A stretch of 64,000 bases of DNA from Hypholoma sublateritium FD-334 SS-4 (GCA_000827495.1 KN817551.1:62001-126000); one strand, 5' to 3'. Shown: positions 34,517-47,007, counted from the first letter of the stretch. A program made the numbers and translations. The notes: generated by a model not told the origin, from the letters alone.

Positions 34517-35278
34517 TCAGCCTCGTTCACTTGACATACACGCAAAGCACGGACCAATCCAGTCGTTCTCAAAATGTATCTTTCTCGTTGCCCAGTTCAG
34601 AGCAGCTTTTGTTGCCCCGTACACAGCGCTACCCCCTACGGGAAGCTTGACCGACACTCCATCAAGACATCCCGCCGAGGAGCTGATAGGAACAAATCGT
34701 GGGCACGCGCTTTTCTTGAGTAGGGTGTATACTGCTTGGAATAAGACAATGGTTCCCGTTACGTTGACCTTGAGACATGATAGTTAACATTTAGCTCAGA
34801 AAATGGAGCATTTGCCTACTTGAAAATGTTCCTCTAGTTCGGCGGACTTGATCGTGGAAAGTGGGGCAACTGAATTACTAATGGCTGAAATGCCAATTAT
34901 ATATAATCTGAATCTCCGAGGGGGGTGCATGTAGTGGACATACCTGCATTGGCTATGACAGTATCTACACGCCCGAAACGCGATTTAATCTGCTGCGCAA
35001 GTGCGGCATTTCCTTCGACATCGGCAGACACGCATTTGACGATTTCGAGTCTTCCAGGGTATTTAATCTGCAACTGATTCAGGGGCGATTCGTTCTCGGG
35101 GCGGCGGACTCCGGCGTAGACGAATGCTTTATCGTGTTTTTCCAAGATGCGACTGACAAGGCCTAGCCCTAAATCATGTTTCGCTCAGATGTCCAAGCCA
35201 AGCATCTCTGTATGTTCACTTGCCTATGCCCCTATTTGATCCTGTGACGAGGTATATACTGGCAGTGGATTGGGACAT
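34517..35278 (-). pseudogene. Short-chain dehydrogenase, copy 1, C-terminally truncated
   Basis: The N-terminal exon gives MSQSTASIYLVTGSNRGIG with the cofactor motif TGxxxGxG. After an intron come FVYAGVRRPENESPLNQLQI and VDTVIANAG, then VNVTGTIVLFQAVYTLLKKS, PRFVPISSSAGCLDG and the catalytic VYGATKAALNW. The frame then runs FENDWIGPCFACMSSERG and stops at 34517. The C-terminal third found in the other copies (the PGPVDTDM motif and the ending GGEFIHVDGTRLPW) cannot be found downstream. The cofactor and active-site parts are intact, so this is either a recently truncated pseudogene or a shortened protein. It is the copy farthest from the main array and lies tail to tail with membrane copy b. 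Confidence 0.7.
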
Positions 35279-37878
35279 CATTCAGTGGCGTAGTATAGCG
35301 CCAATGGAAGTCAATGAGGTCGGTCTATATAGTGTCATTAGTGGATATGTCAACTCATTTTGCGTAATCGGCATGTCTGTTGGTAAGCCCACGCTCCGCG
35401 TTGCAAGTAAGTAGAAATAGATATATAGGATTCAGAAGCAAAGTTTGTAAAGCGTCAAAATAGATCGTGTGCCACATGATTGTGATAAATTTGGGCTAGA
35501 TAACATACCAGCGGACCGTTGACTAGAGTCAGGTGGAGGAACGGAAATTAGTTTCCAGTGGCAATGCTTATTTAGAGTGGCGGTTTGGTGGCGCATCTCG
35601 TGCGGCGCTCGTGAACGCGGCGCACTGCAAGGCGACTTGAAAATTTGGGGTGTCGTATTCCCCCTACTACTCTACCGAGCCGCCTGGGACTCCTTTCTAA
35701 ATTACATGCTGTTGTGCGCGGGAACCCCAAGAATAACTCGAGAGCAAGTCAAGTCGAGTCTTCGTCAAGTCTTGGTCGAATCAAGAAGATGATTCGGATT
35801 ATTGGTTATCGAACAAGCGTGAGAATATGACTCCGGGGACTGCCGGAGGTCTAATTCCGTTGAATATGCTCACGCTGAAATGGCGAATCTACGGAACCTC
35901 CTCCCAACTGTGCCATGCCCTCTACAGAAGTCCGGTTTCTATCAGCCCATTGCGCCAAATTTTCAGCTCCTGTCTTCGTCCCTTTTCGCCTATGTATGCC
36001 ATTAGGCGACGCGCAACGCGCAACTTCTTCGCCATCCCTTTCCTTCCCGACATTTATCGCTGTCAGATCATTTGGCGCCGTCTGACCCATGCTCTAGGGC
36101 GTATGCTTCTGATCACCCTGCTGCGCGCCGGATGAGGAAAGACCACGGTACCGTGTCCATCATAAATTAGTGGTTGGACGCTCTGCCCAAGACAGGATGA
36201 CAAGGTGCGTAACGTACTGAAGCACTTCACTGCGCTGCTGCTGACTGTCGTTGCAGACGGCGGACACTGCGTTATGTCACTGGACTGGACGCCTTTTCTC
36301 AGGGAATGCGTGTGGTATACTCCTCCACATACTTGCATACAATAGCGTCGTCCAGTGTAATCCACACTCTGCGCTCCATCCAACCCACCGTGCTCGCTTC
36401 CCACATCTTATACACCCCTTCCTGTGACACTCTCACTCTGACGGGTCGTATCCACACAAGCGTATGACGGTTCATAGTCTCGTGCACGCGCATGCTGCTA
36501 CCGAGGCGCATCCTGCGCCGCGGACAGGCATGCGCACCGCGATCAACATCGGCCACCAAATATCCTCCATCCACCGCACAGGATCAAGGAACGCCCTCGC
36601 AAGTGCATACGGGCATGTCACGCGCTGTAAGCGTGTTCTTTCTCTCTATTTGCATCGGTGATGTCACGCTGTGTTGGGTGCGGACAGTCGCGTTGAGGAC
36701 GGCCTGCAGCTATTCAGCGCTGCGTTCGACCTCGGCTCCCTTGAGGGCCTTGGTGCGAGCGCGAGGACTAGCTGAAGTTTATGGCCCGAGCTGTAGGAAG
36801 CTCCAGGCGACACGAAGGAAGTGGCGTCGGCGCACGGTACGTACTCCGAAACTCCAGCCTTCTTTCCCAAGAAAGCATCTCAAATATCTATCTTACAGCA
36901 CGTCATCGCCGCCTTCTATTCCTTCACGCTCACCGGTGTCGGGCTCTGGAGCCTGGCGGGGTGTCTGCCTCGACGCGCGCCCTCTTCCCATCCCAAGTTG
37001 CATGAGCATCATCAAATTGTACGCAGAGGTCAGATGGTCCGCATGTGATGCTCAAGAGGGTGGCGGAGGGGGTTTCGTACGCGGTAAAAATATGAGGATA
37101 CGCGACACGATGCGCTCGCGATCAGTCGTGTGGGACCATGGATGGAAATTTCATTGCTGTGGCTGGTGTGTTTCTGTTCTCACTTTGCTTTACTTTCGAT
37201 AGACAGGCACTGAGCGCCCCGGACCTTCGGACGCGCTTTTTACTTGCTGCCTTTGATGTTGATGTCGCTGAGGGTGTTTAAGCTCTGTCGGTGCTTGGAA
37301 ATTTGATCTTAGGATGTGATTTTGATAATCTCGAGACCGGTGATGTTCCGAAAGAAGAATGGTGGCAAAGGAGTCGTCCGCTGAGGATTGCTGATATCCT
37401 TCAAAGGTATTGTCCTTCGGTGCGCGATGGAGTGGGACACCGATATACAGCTCCCGTCTGCGCGGCGTTATCAGCCCCGTAGTTCACGATTTCGTCGAGA
37501 ACTATCTGATAGCGTTGCGGGTGGGATGTTTTATTTGCTTCAAGATAGATTTGAAACGAGGAGGAATTTGCGGTAATTTTTATAAGGACTAACAGCTACA
37601 GTTGGATAACTGGTACATGATACGATGATAATAAGGAATTGTCAGGTAAGTATAATTGATATGCAGTACACAATATGATGACAATGATGGTAGTGAACAG
37701 GTGCACACGAAGGATCAGGCGAAGAAAGGAACTAACAGCTACGGTATAACAGCCCAGAATGAATACTGAACATCTCTGACAGATATGTCTAGCTCCTTGA
37801 AGACGCGAACAAATGTGACCATGGAGATTCGAATACAAGCGAGGGAGAGGGAGGGTCAGAGAAGGAAGGTCCCATAAG
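35279..37878. other. Gene-poor, partly duplicated sequence
   Basis: Holds a TATATA promoter-like site for SDR copy 1 near 35325 and several GC-rich open frames at 36060-37200 on both strands. The longest is 236 codons, plus, 36492-37202, Arg/Ser-rich with no motif, and is probably chance. The sequence ACTAACAGCTAC occurs at about 37588 and 37732 and again near 39637, marking the downstream flank of the tandem duplication that includes short ORFs A and B. Confidence 0.4.
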
Positions 37879-38473
37879 CTACTTTACGTCAATAGCTAAC
37901 ACGGGAATCCACACGGTCTTTAGTTCACAGATACAAGGCACAGTCTGCGAACTTTCGAAGTCTGGCCTCCCAGATGCGCAGCGTAGCGAGATGCACGGCA
38001 AGTTCGTCACGCGACGGCTTTGTGGTCCTCCACCCATATGGCTCAAACACCCTATCCTCCCCGCTGTCGAGCTGGCCGTGTTCTTGAAGAGTTGTTGGAG
38101 GTGTAGCCCCGGCATTCCATTCTCGCTGAAGCTGATGCTATGCCCATCATTCGATAGGTATGCAGCCGAGCGAGGGGCGTATTGAACTGCCCAAGCAGAG
38201 ATTCCCAGCTCCGCGAAATCACGCACCGTCGCGTGCGTGGTGAACTTCGCCTTCTCCGCGTTGGAGATGATGACGTGCACCTGCCCCGGCGCCAAGTGCT
38301 TCCAGTCCTTGTTGTGCACCGACCTCGACGTGCGTACAGCAGGTCCACGACTGTGGTCGCGTTCTCGCAGGTGGACTCCCTTCGATGGATCGGCGGTTCG
38401 AAAAATCCTGGGGCCGCCACTGACAGACGTGCATGGCCCGAGGAGTAGGGCACCACGCAAGAGCCCAAACACT

Positions 38474-38635
38474 CTAGAACCTGTATGAAAACGCGATTAG
38501 CATGCACCAGACAAAGCAAACTGGAAAGACATACCATGCGTTCCAGGTGAGTTCAATCAAGTAGCATGCTTGTGCTGAGCCTCTGAGGAGGTCTCTTGGA
38601 CAGTGTAAGCTATTGTTGGTTAGGTGATTTTTCAT
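38474..38635 (-). CDS. Short ORF A of the Q-x-x-x-L-I family (53 codons)
   Basis: Starts MKNHLTNNSLHCPRDLLRGS and has the family core QACYLIELTW at residues 22-31. The frame continues into a hydrophobic, aromatic tail (CFVWCMLIAF) before TAG. In copy A a strong donor-like GTATGT follows the core (38534), so this may be a first exon rather than a complete peptide; I could not find an acceptor that keeps a convincing frame. A minus-strand open frame (38472-37879) follows directly but lacks an ATG and has no recognised motif. Shares its promoter layout with B, C and D. Function unknown. Confidence 0.38.
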   Translation of the reverse strand: MKNHLTNNSLHCPRDLLRGSAQACYLIELTWNAWYVFPVCFVWCMLIAFSYRF

Positions 38636-38701
38636 GATGAAGATTCTTGTCGAGGGGGATAGACCGATGAGGGATGGGACTTCCTTGAGAATTTGGTGCT
38701 G

Positions 38702-38709
38702 TATTTATA
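38702..38709 (-). promoter_or_regulatory. TATA box of short ORF A
   Basis: TATAAATA on the minus strand, 67-74 nt before the ATG. It is preceded by TGTGGC and GTCTTTC, the same order as upstream of B and, more loosely, C and D. Confidence 0.55.
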
Positions 38710-38760
38710 CGAGAAAGACTCTGGGCCACATCTGGCGAATAGGGTAACGGAACATGATGT

Positions 38761-39559
38761 GGCTGCAGCATGGCCGACGGCCATGATGTCTGGCATCTGC
38801 GAAGCGTTACATCGCTTGCCACAGCCAAAGCATTTCAATGGGCCGTAAAATTTAGAACATGGCCAAGGTGGCCTTTCTTCGCTAACAATGACCACAATGG
38901 AAATGCTACATGGTTTAATAACTTAGATAATCTGAGACCCTTAAAACTTCTCAGCGGTGTGGCTTCGTCCACGCGTACCCACAAGATCTGGATCTGAGCG
39001 TCGAACGTGCAACCCCATTACATTCCCGCTCAAATACCCAGAATCACGCTTTTTTATTCAGGGAACACCCTCAGTAAAGCGCGTTATCGCAAGATATACT
39101 TAGGCCACCGATCAGCACAGATTGGCACTGAATAAAAGTTTAATAACTCTGCGCTGTAATTTCTCCCGTCTTTATGACCCAGAAAGAAATACGCGGCTAT
39201 GCATACATTGTGTAATATTGTCTATGAATATTTTTCAGCGAGAAGGAGGTTTATTTAATTTATATACAGCTGAGCGCACGATGCAAGCATATCTATCAAT
39301 AAAGGGCGGAGTAATACTCATAGGAAGTGTTGCGCTAATTTCTCTGAATAATCCAAGAGGCGTCGAGGCTGCCAGTATCCTTGAATATGACGGGTGCTGG
39401 CCCCACTGAGCACGGTGGGGCCGATGCGTGTGAAATGGTTGTTCGTACTTATGACCACGCCAAGTTTTCCCTTCTCTTGCTGAGCACTGATCTTCTACGT
39501 CACTTTACTTGTAGGTGATAACATTGATTGTGAACAAAATCAGAGCGATAGAAACGATC
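38761..39559. other. Intergenic between duplicated units
   Basis: AT-rich, with a 95-codon plus frame at 39122-39409 that lacks motifs. Nothing supported. Confidence 0.35.
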
Positions 39560-40372
39560 TAAGCCAAGGAAGGAACTTTGAGAAGGAATATGATAACAAT
39601 GATAATTGCGAATAACTCTGCAAAGAAGGAAGGGACTAACAGCTACAGTTTGATTTCTAAGCAGTCATAATCAAGTAATATAGATATGTATGGGTGAACG
39701 GATACAGTCACATTCTACTGCTAAATTGTAGGACAGAAGTATACCCATGTCACGACATCCAAGAGTACTACACACACAGGGGGCAGGGCCTGGGGTATTA
39801 ACTCGGCCGATTTCGCAACTGAGTGGAGAGAGGAAAATTGTAACAAATATGAGAGACCCGCGATCTGCATGACAACGAAGATCTATAGTTCCATGGTTGC
39901 TGGAGAGAGCGCATGATCGTCTAGTATCCGTAATGTGAAGAAGGTCGTGGTTGTGAATTGTAACCAGATATCATGTTGTCCCATTGTGTGGTGATTGATT
40001 GAAAGCAAAGAATACCCCAGGTTGATGTGCGAACTTGTGTGCCTCCGCCTGGTCGTCAACGAGGATTTCTACGGTGCCGTCCTTCAAGTCGTCTACATTC
40101 TAAACTTCCAAGGCGGGTGTCTTCTCGTTCCTCACAACACGCGTTGGTCACATCTGCTCCAGCGCCACTGGAAAATGGGCGGGCCCAGAGGTATCCTGTG
40201 TACGGCGACGTGGATGCAGTTTGTATCTGTCCGTTCCGGGACTGCGTGGCTGCTCTAGTTGGTGGCGAAATGGGCGTCGCCGGGAATGCCCCGCAGTCTT
40301 CGGCTTTGTGTTCCATGGTGGCGGGCAAAATATCATCCACCTGAACCTCGATCACAGGGAGGGCGAGGACTT

Positions 40373-40486
40373 CTAGGGGAGGCGTGTCTTCCAAGTAGGA
40401 TCAATCAAGTGGCGTACTTGTGCTAAGGGATTGACGAGTATTGTCGGGTGCGGTCGCCTGCTGTTTGGGTTCTTGAGTTTGTTCAT
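40373..40486 (-). CDS. Short ORF B of the Q-x-x-x-L-I family (37 codons)
   Basis: Reads MNKLKNPNSRRPHPTILVNP then LAQVRHLIDPTWKTRLP. The core QVRHLIDPT sits at residues 23-31, aligned with A, C and D. The reading frame one base over is open for over 100 codons from the same point (40394-40056, EDTPPLEVLALPVIEV, later MEHKAEDCGAFPATP), which raises the possibility that B is a frameshifted or spliced first exon of a larger protein. No function can be assigned. The promoter is the best match to that of A. Confidence 0.38.
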   Translation of the reverse strand: MNKLKNPNSRRPHPTILVNPLAQVRHLIDPTWKTRLP

Positions 40487-40555
40487 AATAGTGTAGTCGA
40501 GGCGGTGTGAAGTAAGTTCCAGGAAGAATTGGGTTTATTCTCCAGTTAAACACCC

Positions 40556-40563
40556 TATTTATA
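40556..40563 (-). promoter_or_regulatory. TATA box of short ORF B
   Basis: TATAAATA on the minus strand, 70-77 nt before the ATG, preceded by TGTGGC and GTCTTTCCGG. Confidence 0.55.
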
Positions 40564-40620
40564 CCGGAAAGACCTAAAGCCACAGCTGTATGCCACAGCT
40601 GTCAAAAATGGTATATACCA

Positions 40621-42797
40621 AAGTCGTGCCTTTCTGGAAGGCGATGTCAGCTACAATGTTACCATCAGCCACAATTTCTATAGAATATTACGCAGGCCAC
40701 ATATTTATTGGCCTGGAATAAGTGGAAACGGACTCCTGAATGTTAAACAATGATTCCTATATCGGAGAATCATCACAGAGGTAGTGAATGCTTCCTGCCC
40801 TGCTCAGGGTTAACTTTGAAGGTGGACGGCCTCATTGACGCGTACAAGGTCATGTGAAAATCTTCAGGGGCTTATGGAGCTACGAATATTATGGATAGAT
40901 CCACGGCATGGCCTTTGACTTGTCGCACAGGCCGAGCGGGCTTGTGGTGCCAGGGATCTCATTACTTAGTAGCGTTTCTTACCTTGCAAAAATGAACGCA
41001 GAGTTCCCTGTACCTCCGTATTAGTATTTTAGCTAGGATATAACATGGGGATTCAAAATACACTTTAATTTGTAGAAGGTGCGAATGGCGAGGTTTTCAA
41101 AGCTGCTGTTGAGCTGCTGGGGGCCGTCGTCGTTCTTCTGCGTGATTGACGTCCGCGGCACGCGGTCCGTGCACCGTGCTGACAAGGCGTGGGAATGAAC
41201 GGCGTTGGTTTCTTACACTGACAGCAGTGTTCCGGCAGTGTTCCTCTCTTCGCGCTCCCCTCCCCCCAAGCACTACTGATCGATGTGCGATTCAGCAGTT
41301 GAATTCACCGCTCCCGGCGATCGGTCATCTTTTCATGATCTCCTGCGGCTCTGGATCTGGATCTGATGCCTTGCTGATTCTCTCGGTGGATATGTCGTAG
41401 CCAATGACGGTGGCTGCTACCTCTCACCTGTGCCTCGCAGTTGCCGCCGCCTAATTCTCTCAGTCAGTGTATGGCTTCCGTGGTCATTAATTCATTATCC
41501 ACCATCTAAGCTCGGGTGCGTCATGGTTATCGACTCTTACTACACGTCTGCGCTTTCCTGCGTGCTGAAACATTCGCCCTTTATCAGCGCACTACCTGGT
41601 TCCGCCCAATCTTACCCGTTCACATACAGGTTCAAGCATCCCTCTACGTAGATCTCGCCCTCGTTGCGCCGTTTTCTGGCCTTGACACAGGTCCTGTGCA
41701 CGCCTCTACGCGTGACATTCATTGCTGATCATTCGCTTCCAGCGTGGGCGAGTGCTATATGCAGTATGATTGACCTTTTCCCCTTGGAACCTTCCTGTCC
41801 TTGAGGGGCATATGTATACGTGTCGACATGGCTTTTTTCTTCTCTGCATTTCCCCTCTTCTTTACGAGCACTTCAGCCAGTCCTACATGTCCTCAGTCCT
41901 CAGCCCACAGGAGCTACTAATCCACATAGACGCGCCGGTCGCCAGTAGCTTTTGAGTTGAAAGGGTATCTAAAGAAGCGTAGTTCCGGGTGAGTTTCTTC
42001 CGCTGTGTCACCTGAAATCCCATCTTCACACTTCGATGTTCAGAATTCATAATATGCACCGGTATTCAGACTCTGGATTGCCTGGAAGTTAGGTGGGCGA
42101 CCTTCGGAAGGCGCATCAGTCTATGCTTAAACTTTATCAAACCGGACATAAAGCTGAACGCCAATTTATTGCACTTGTGTTTTCAGATATATTGAAAGGA
42201 ATTTATCTTCGCCACTGCGCATCATGAAGTGGATGTCATCCCAGAAGGAAGGCACCGCTCACTTTGTAGGTATGAGGTACGGTACGACTGCTATCCAAAT
42301 TTTGATATTGGTATTGTCTTCCTCCCCGACGGCCTTTTCGGTCCTGCATCTCTCTCGCTAGGTTACACGCGCACAATACTGTCGTGACTTCTACTTCGTA
42401 CATGCATGCGTACGGTGGTACCGGCGTTGCATATGAGGTTCCCGGAAAAGTCTACTACTGGGTAGTGTGCGCGTGAGCCAGTTTAGTGTAGCACGTCGGA
42501 TCACAGCATTTCACACGTTTTGTAGAAGACGTTGTCTGGTGAGGAGGCATGTTGAGCGCACGTACGCAAGTTCTCGGAGTGGTAGCAGCAAGCATATGCG
42601 TATTTTCAGAGGCTCCACGTGTGCTAACTTTGCTTCGGATATATGAACTCTTTTATAATTGCTGCTGATCGTTGGCTCATCTAGTCGCTTAAGCCGATGC
42701 TCTTGAACACATGAGCTTAGGAACTGTTTCGTATCTCTCTGCCCATGGAGGGCAAACAAAATGTTCTCTCGAGATATTCAATATAGGTACTCTATGT
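40621..42797. other. Intergenic with degenerate repeat, no supported gene
   Basis: CT-rich sequence at 41100-41960. The block near 41158-41200 (GGTCCGTGCACCGTGCTG and GCGTGGGAAT) resembles 44257-44295, and its GCGTGGGAA part resembles about 49488. This suggests an old interspersed repeat in three degenerate copies. No protein domain was seen in any frame. Confidence 0.4.
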
Positions 42798-43865
42798 TCA
42801 CCATGGAATACGCGTTCCATCAACGTGGATGAATTCCCCGCCGTCTTTCTCGCGCGTGGATTCATCGATAATCTTGATCAACGAAACAGAGACAGTTTCC
42901 ACTGTGGCCCGCCAGTTCAGGCTGCCATCATCCACTGCCAACTTCTGCAGCGTACCGCTCTTGTCGTTCTCAATAGCATTGCGCACTGGAATGAGAGAAA
43001 TGTAAGGCCTAGGTAATTCTTGAATAAGTTCCGCAATACTGACGCATATCAGTATCAACAGGTCCTGGGGAAAGTGGGAATGTAACTGTGTCACAGAAAT
43101 ATCTATCAGCACAAGTATAAAGAGGCGTTATCGTCGAGTACTGTACGTACCGAGCCAGTCGTTCTCGAAATGTATCTTACGTGTCGTCCAGTTTAATGCG
43201 GCCTTCGTCGCTCCGTATGCGACACTTCCTGTTGGAGATCTTATGACCGGGCCGTCAAGACAGCCAGTAATGCTGCTGATCGGGACAAAGCGTGGTGAGC
43301 CACTTTTCTTCAGAAGATTGTACACAGCCTGGAACAAAATGATGGCACCCGTAACATTCACCTGGACAAGCCGAGATCAAAAAGGTAATGCGCTGTGAAC
43401 AGAAGGAGTACAGTCATACGCGGAAATGCTCCTCGATCGTAGCAGGGCTAATATCAGCAACATTAACACATGTACTGTAGATACCTTCAATTCGGAATGT
43501 GAGGTATAGGGAACTAACGTAAAAAATGAGAGACGTACCTGCATTGGCAATGACGGTATCTAGATGTCCGTGCCGCTTTTCGATTTCTCTCCCAAGGGCC
43601 GCATTGCCTTCGACGTCTGCGGACACATAATTTACGACTGCAATTCTTTCGGAGTACTTTTCCTGTAGATTCTGTAGCGATAACGCATTATCAGGGTCAC
43701 GGACACCGGCGTAGACAAATGCGTTGCTGTGCTTTTCGAGGAAATGAGTGACGAGTCCAAGGCCTATATCGTGCGCTTATCAGATTAGCCGCATAATACA
43801 TTGAATAATTGCATACCTATTCCTCTGTTCGAGCCCGTTACGAGGTAAACGGCAACTTGCGACAT
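42798..43865 (-). CDS. Short-chain dehydrogenase/reductase, copy 2
   Basis: Multi-exon gene starting MSQVAVYLVTGSNRGIG (ATG at 43865). The Rossmann-fold N-terminus has TGSNRGIG, then HSNAFVYAGVRDPDNALSLQ, SADVEGNAALGREIEKRHGH and LDTVIANAG. After introns come VNVTGAIILFQAVYNLLKKS, PRFVPISSITGCLDG and the catalytic VAYGATKAALNW (Tyr-x-x-x-Lys). Next are FPLSPGPVDTDM and the terminal STREKDGGEFIHVDGTRIPW. It is a classical NAD(P)-dependent oxidoreductase resembling fungal carbonyl or norsolorinic-acid-type ketoreductases; the substrate is unknown. It is cytosolic, with no signal peptide. A minus-strand TATATAA lies about 60 nt before the ATG (near 43925). All functional motifs are present, so the copy looks active. 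Confidence 0.82.
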
Positions 43866-45811
43866 TGATGTTTTGTGGGCTTACACTCAGGCTGTGGGGA
43901 AGAATCAGGGTCGGTTGGAGTTTATATATCCAGTATTCTGATCTGACAAAGCCGTCTCCGAGTTGACACGGCGTAGGATGACCATTTGGATGTCTATTCC
44001 CCGACAAACATCGGTATAAAATAATTGACGGTCTCCCAGACAGGAATGAATCAGAATCAGAGAAGCAGGTAGTTATTCTCGGCCTCCGTAGCTTTGATTT
44101 TATTTAGAGCACCAGTTCAAGCTGAAGCTGGTTATTGCAGGGGTGCCTCTGCGTTGATTTAAAATGTGCTACTGCACGGTGGCTCTGACATTCTCTTGGC
44201 AAATTTTGTGCCTATGGCTGGCTACGCATGCGCTAGAGAGGGAGCGCGGATGATGCACGGGCGCGTGGTCCGTGCGCCGGGCTATGCGTGGGAATACAGC
44301 ACCGTCTCTCACACTCCCTCCTTGTCCTGCTTAGCCCTCCCCGCCATCTCGACAAGCTCAAAGTACCGCTCATCTGCGTGAAGCTTCCGGCTCCACCGCG
44401 GTCTCGCTTTGCGACTTTCTGTACTTCCTCCGTTCTACGCGCGTCGCGCTCGTAGCTCCTATGGCTGCCAACGGACACGCCCTTGCGCCGTAATTCTCGC
44501 TGCCCATCTCTTTTCCGCTTGAACATCTGACTGTGGGTCTATCCTTGAGGTGTGTCGTATCCCCCTCCCAATTTTATCCAACCCATCATCAATAGACCTG
44601 CTAAAACCTTGTTACTCCCTCCGAAGGACGCCTCACGGACCTCGCCGATCCACCCCCGATTGAGCTTTCTGTTGGTGACTTAGTCCAGCGTGCGCCCCAT
44701 TCGCTTCTATCTTCCCTGCTTGCCGAGTTTCTGCTGCTGAAGATCTACCATCGTATTGGTCTGCTTCATTTTTCATCGTACTGCGGTTCTTCTCGATTCT
44801 TCCTGGTCTTTCTTCGCATGTGCGTGTCCTTACTCTACGGGACCAATGGCGTGCCATACTTTCGAATTCAGTTATCTTGCCGAAATCAAAGGGTGCCTAC
44901 CACAGTTTGGTTGCAGATGAATTCCGGCTCGCATCGCTACAAGTGCGCCCTGATACGAGGGTGTGTCCGGATCGTCCACGTTATAACCTTATATGGCGCA
45001 GAGTAGCAGGCCCTCGTTCTTCCGAATAAATCCGTGTTTCCGTATAACCCAGCTCAACCCGACCCCTGGCCATTTGGGCACGATGGATTGATCATTTCTA
45101 CTTGGTGTGTACCCGCGCATAGGGGTATCATCGGCGCCCAATTAAGAGGCTGAAAGCACTCTTGGATCTGTGTACATAGGCATATGTGGGGCGATACACC
45201 CATCCGCTACCCCACGATCTGTATTGCTGAGATTTTGTAGTGAGAGGCGGCCTGGAACGCAAGTGGATTAGACGGTCCTGCCCTTGCGGTGTGTGCGTGG
45301 TGTGGGCCTGAAAGTGGACAGTTCGGTATACGCGAGGACAAGGGATGTTTCAAACGCCTTGTATTCAAGATCGAAAGCTGTACCAGTGGAGATGGTTTCT
45401 GGTGGCATCAGACGATCCTTATCCAACTCCCAGGGGTTCGTTCATCGCGGCTACTACCATAAGTACTACCAGGTTATCTGTGAGTCTGCCAGATTTGGTG
45501 TGCGATATGTGTGTCTCAACGTTCTAAAAATAACTTCAATAAAACAAGGACAAGGCTAGTAGTACGTCATGCGATATACGCTGTATGGTACGCGGTCGGC
45601 GTCGCATAGAACGTGTACCAATATGGGCTATTGGCCGTACCTGTTAACGAGCTCATCTACATAGGTAATCCGATTCCCAAGGCTTTCTCTCTGCATCGGC
45701 CTTGTATTTCCAGCATTGTGGGAATCAGTTGCTTTGCTCCGTCTTGTCTTTACTTAAGTAGGGATGGATTGCGGTGGCGTCACCACCTATTTCTCAATAA
45801 TTGTCTACACT
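43866..45811. other. Promoter of SDR copy 2 and degenerate repeats
   Basis: Contains the SDR promoter and a 20-nt conserved block (44048-44067), then CT-rich degenerate repeat sequence. GAGGTGTGTCGTATCCCC at about 44547 recurs, with changes, at about 49909, and GCGTGGGAAT near 44287 recurs at about 41188 and, less exactly, 49488. No supported gene before membrane copy c. Confidence 0.45.
44048..44067 (-). promoter_or_regulatory. Conserved upstream block of SDR copy 2
   Basis: GAATCAGAATCAGAGAAGCA (plus-strand reading), 183 nt before the ATG. The same block with one change is found before SDR copies 3 and 4. Confidence 0.55.
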
Positions 45812-47005
45812 ATGGTCTCCACGTCTGTTCAGAAAACAGTTGTCGGCGGACAAGTCAGTTCAGTTCTGCTCGAAGTTTTCTTGTATGGTACGCTACAGAG
45901 AGCATACGGATGCTTGCTATTTTCTGATACACATACCGATAGGAATTTATGCCACGGTATACGCGGGTACAATGTATATCTATCGTAAGATTAAAGACAT
46001 TATACCCACTGCCTCCTTTAGTTGCTCATATGGTTCAACAATAGTGTCAAAGAAGTCCTCGATAAATTATTATGTTCTGGCATCGATCACCAGTTTATTT
46101 CTTCTAAATGGCCTAAAAACTATGGGTCAATGGGCGACGGTTATTGAAATTGTGGCAATGAATGCTAGTCAAAATGTCCTTGCTACTGCATACTTATTTG
46201 TGGTGTATGGCGCCTCGACGGGGGCGAACATAAGCCTCGTCAGCTGCTATCCTATCACTGTGATTGCAGACGGATTGATGGTGAGAGGCTCTCTCAGTCG
46301 AAATATCACGCACTGATCAATTTGTAGATATGGCGGTGCTACAAGGTTTGGGGTGATTCATTGCGCATCATCGCTGTCCTACTCTTGCTTGTTCTTGCCG
46401 AGGCCGGTCTGTGTTTCTTCGACTTCGATTCTAGCGTGACCATGCTCATATCTTATAGCCCTCTATGCCGCAAGTGTGATTGTAATATTTGGACCCAATG
46501 GTCCCTCTTCGGCCTCCCGGAGCATGTTTGATACCCTGGAGACAGCGGGTTTACTGGTGGCAGTGGCGACTACCATTCTGTCCGCACTGCTTATATTTTA
46601 CCGCATTCACTCTATTTCACAGAAGAATGTCCTGCACGGCGGCGGAGGACGGTACACGCGTATCGTCTACCTCCTGACAGAGTCATCCGCCCTCTATGTT
46701 ATTGGACTGTTGCTGTACGCAATTCCAGTGGCAGTGCCTATCACCGACGCAAACATGCTCTGGCGTGAGGGCTGGGCAAGCTACTCGGACCCGATCTTCA
46801 TTTTCTCATCAGTGCGTGCCATGACCATGCAGCAGCAAGTGCATTTACTCATTATCTAAAGGGAATGGCGCCTACAATTATGGTTGCGTGTATATCACTC
46901 ACAGCGGATGATGATGTACATGAGGCTCCATCGCATATATCTACCCTGAAGTTCCATGTGCAAAGTACACATGTCTACCTATCGCGACATGAGTCTGATA
47001 TTTAA
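45812..47005 (+). CDS. Seven-helix-type membrane protein, copy c
   Basis: Starts MVSTSVQKTVVGGQVSSVLL (an in-frame ATG at 45764 is an alternative). After an intron with donor GTACGC it reads GIYATVYAGTMYIYRKIKDI, a long helical exon ending VSCYPITVIADGLM, IWRCYKVWGDSLRIIAVLLL, LYAASVIVIFGPNG, IFYRIHSISQKNVLHGGGGR, further helices, and a last exon GMAPTIMVACISL followed by a polar tail ending HESDI and TAA at 47003-47005. Landmarks match copies a and b in order; the gene appears intact. A 1-kb DNA element has inserted 2 bp beyond the stop codon, so the native 3' UTR and polyadenylation signal are displaced. Function unknown. It faces SDR copy 3, as copy b faces SDR copy 1. Confidence 0.7.
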
Positions 47006-47007
47006 TA

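Larger units (their letters stand above)
37580..38760. repeat. Tandem duplication unit 1 (with short ORF A)
   Basis: Sequence blocks at 37584-37760 (ACTAACAGCTAC and AATATGATGACAATGATGG) and 38550-38760 (the reverse-strand leader, core codons and promoter of ORF A) recur in the same order at 39560-39670 and 40395-40620. The two units are about 2 kb apart, well diverged and in the same orientation. Confidence 0.45.
39560..40620. repeat. Tandem duplication unit 2 (with short ORF B)
   Basis: Counterpart of 37580-38760: the downstream flank with ACTAACAGCTAC near 39637, and the leader and promoter of ORF B at 40395-40620. Identity is patchy, suggesting an old duplication. Confidence 0.45.

Noticed and set aside
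36492..37202. 236-codon plus ORF
   Set aside because: Arg/Ser-rich frame in GC-rich DNA with overlapping frames on the other strand and no recognisable domain.
37879..38472. 198-codon minus open frame after short ORF A
   Set aside because: No ATG start, no recognised motif, and no splice join from ORF A that keeps the frame.
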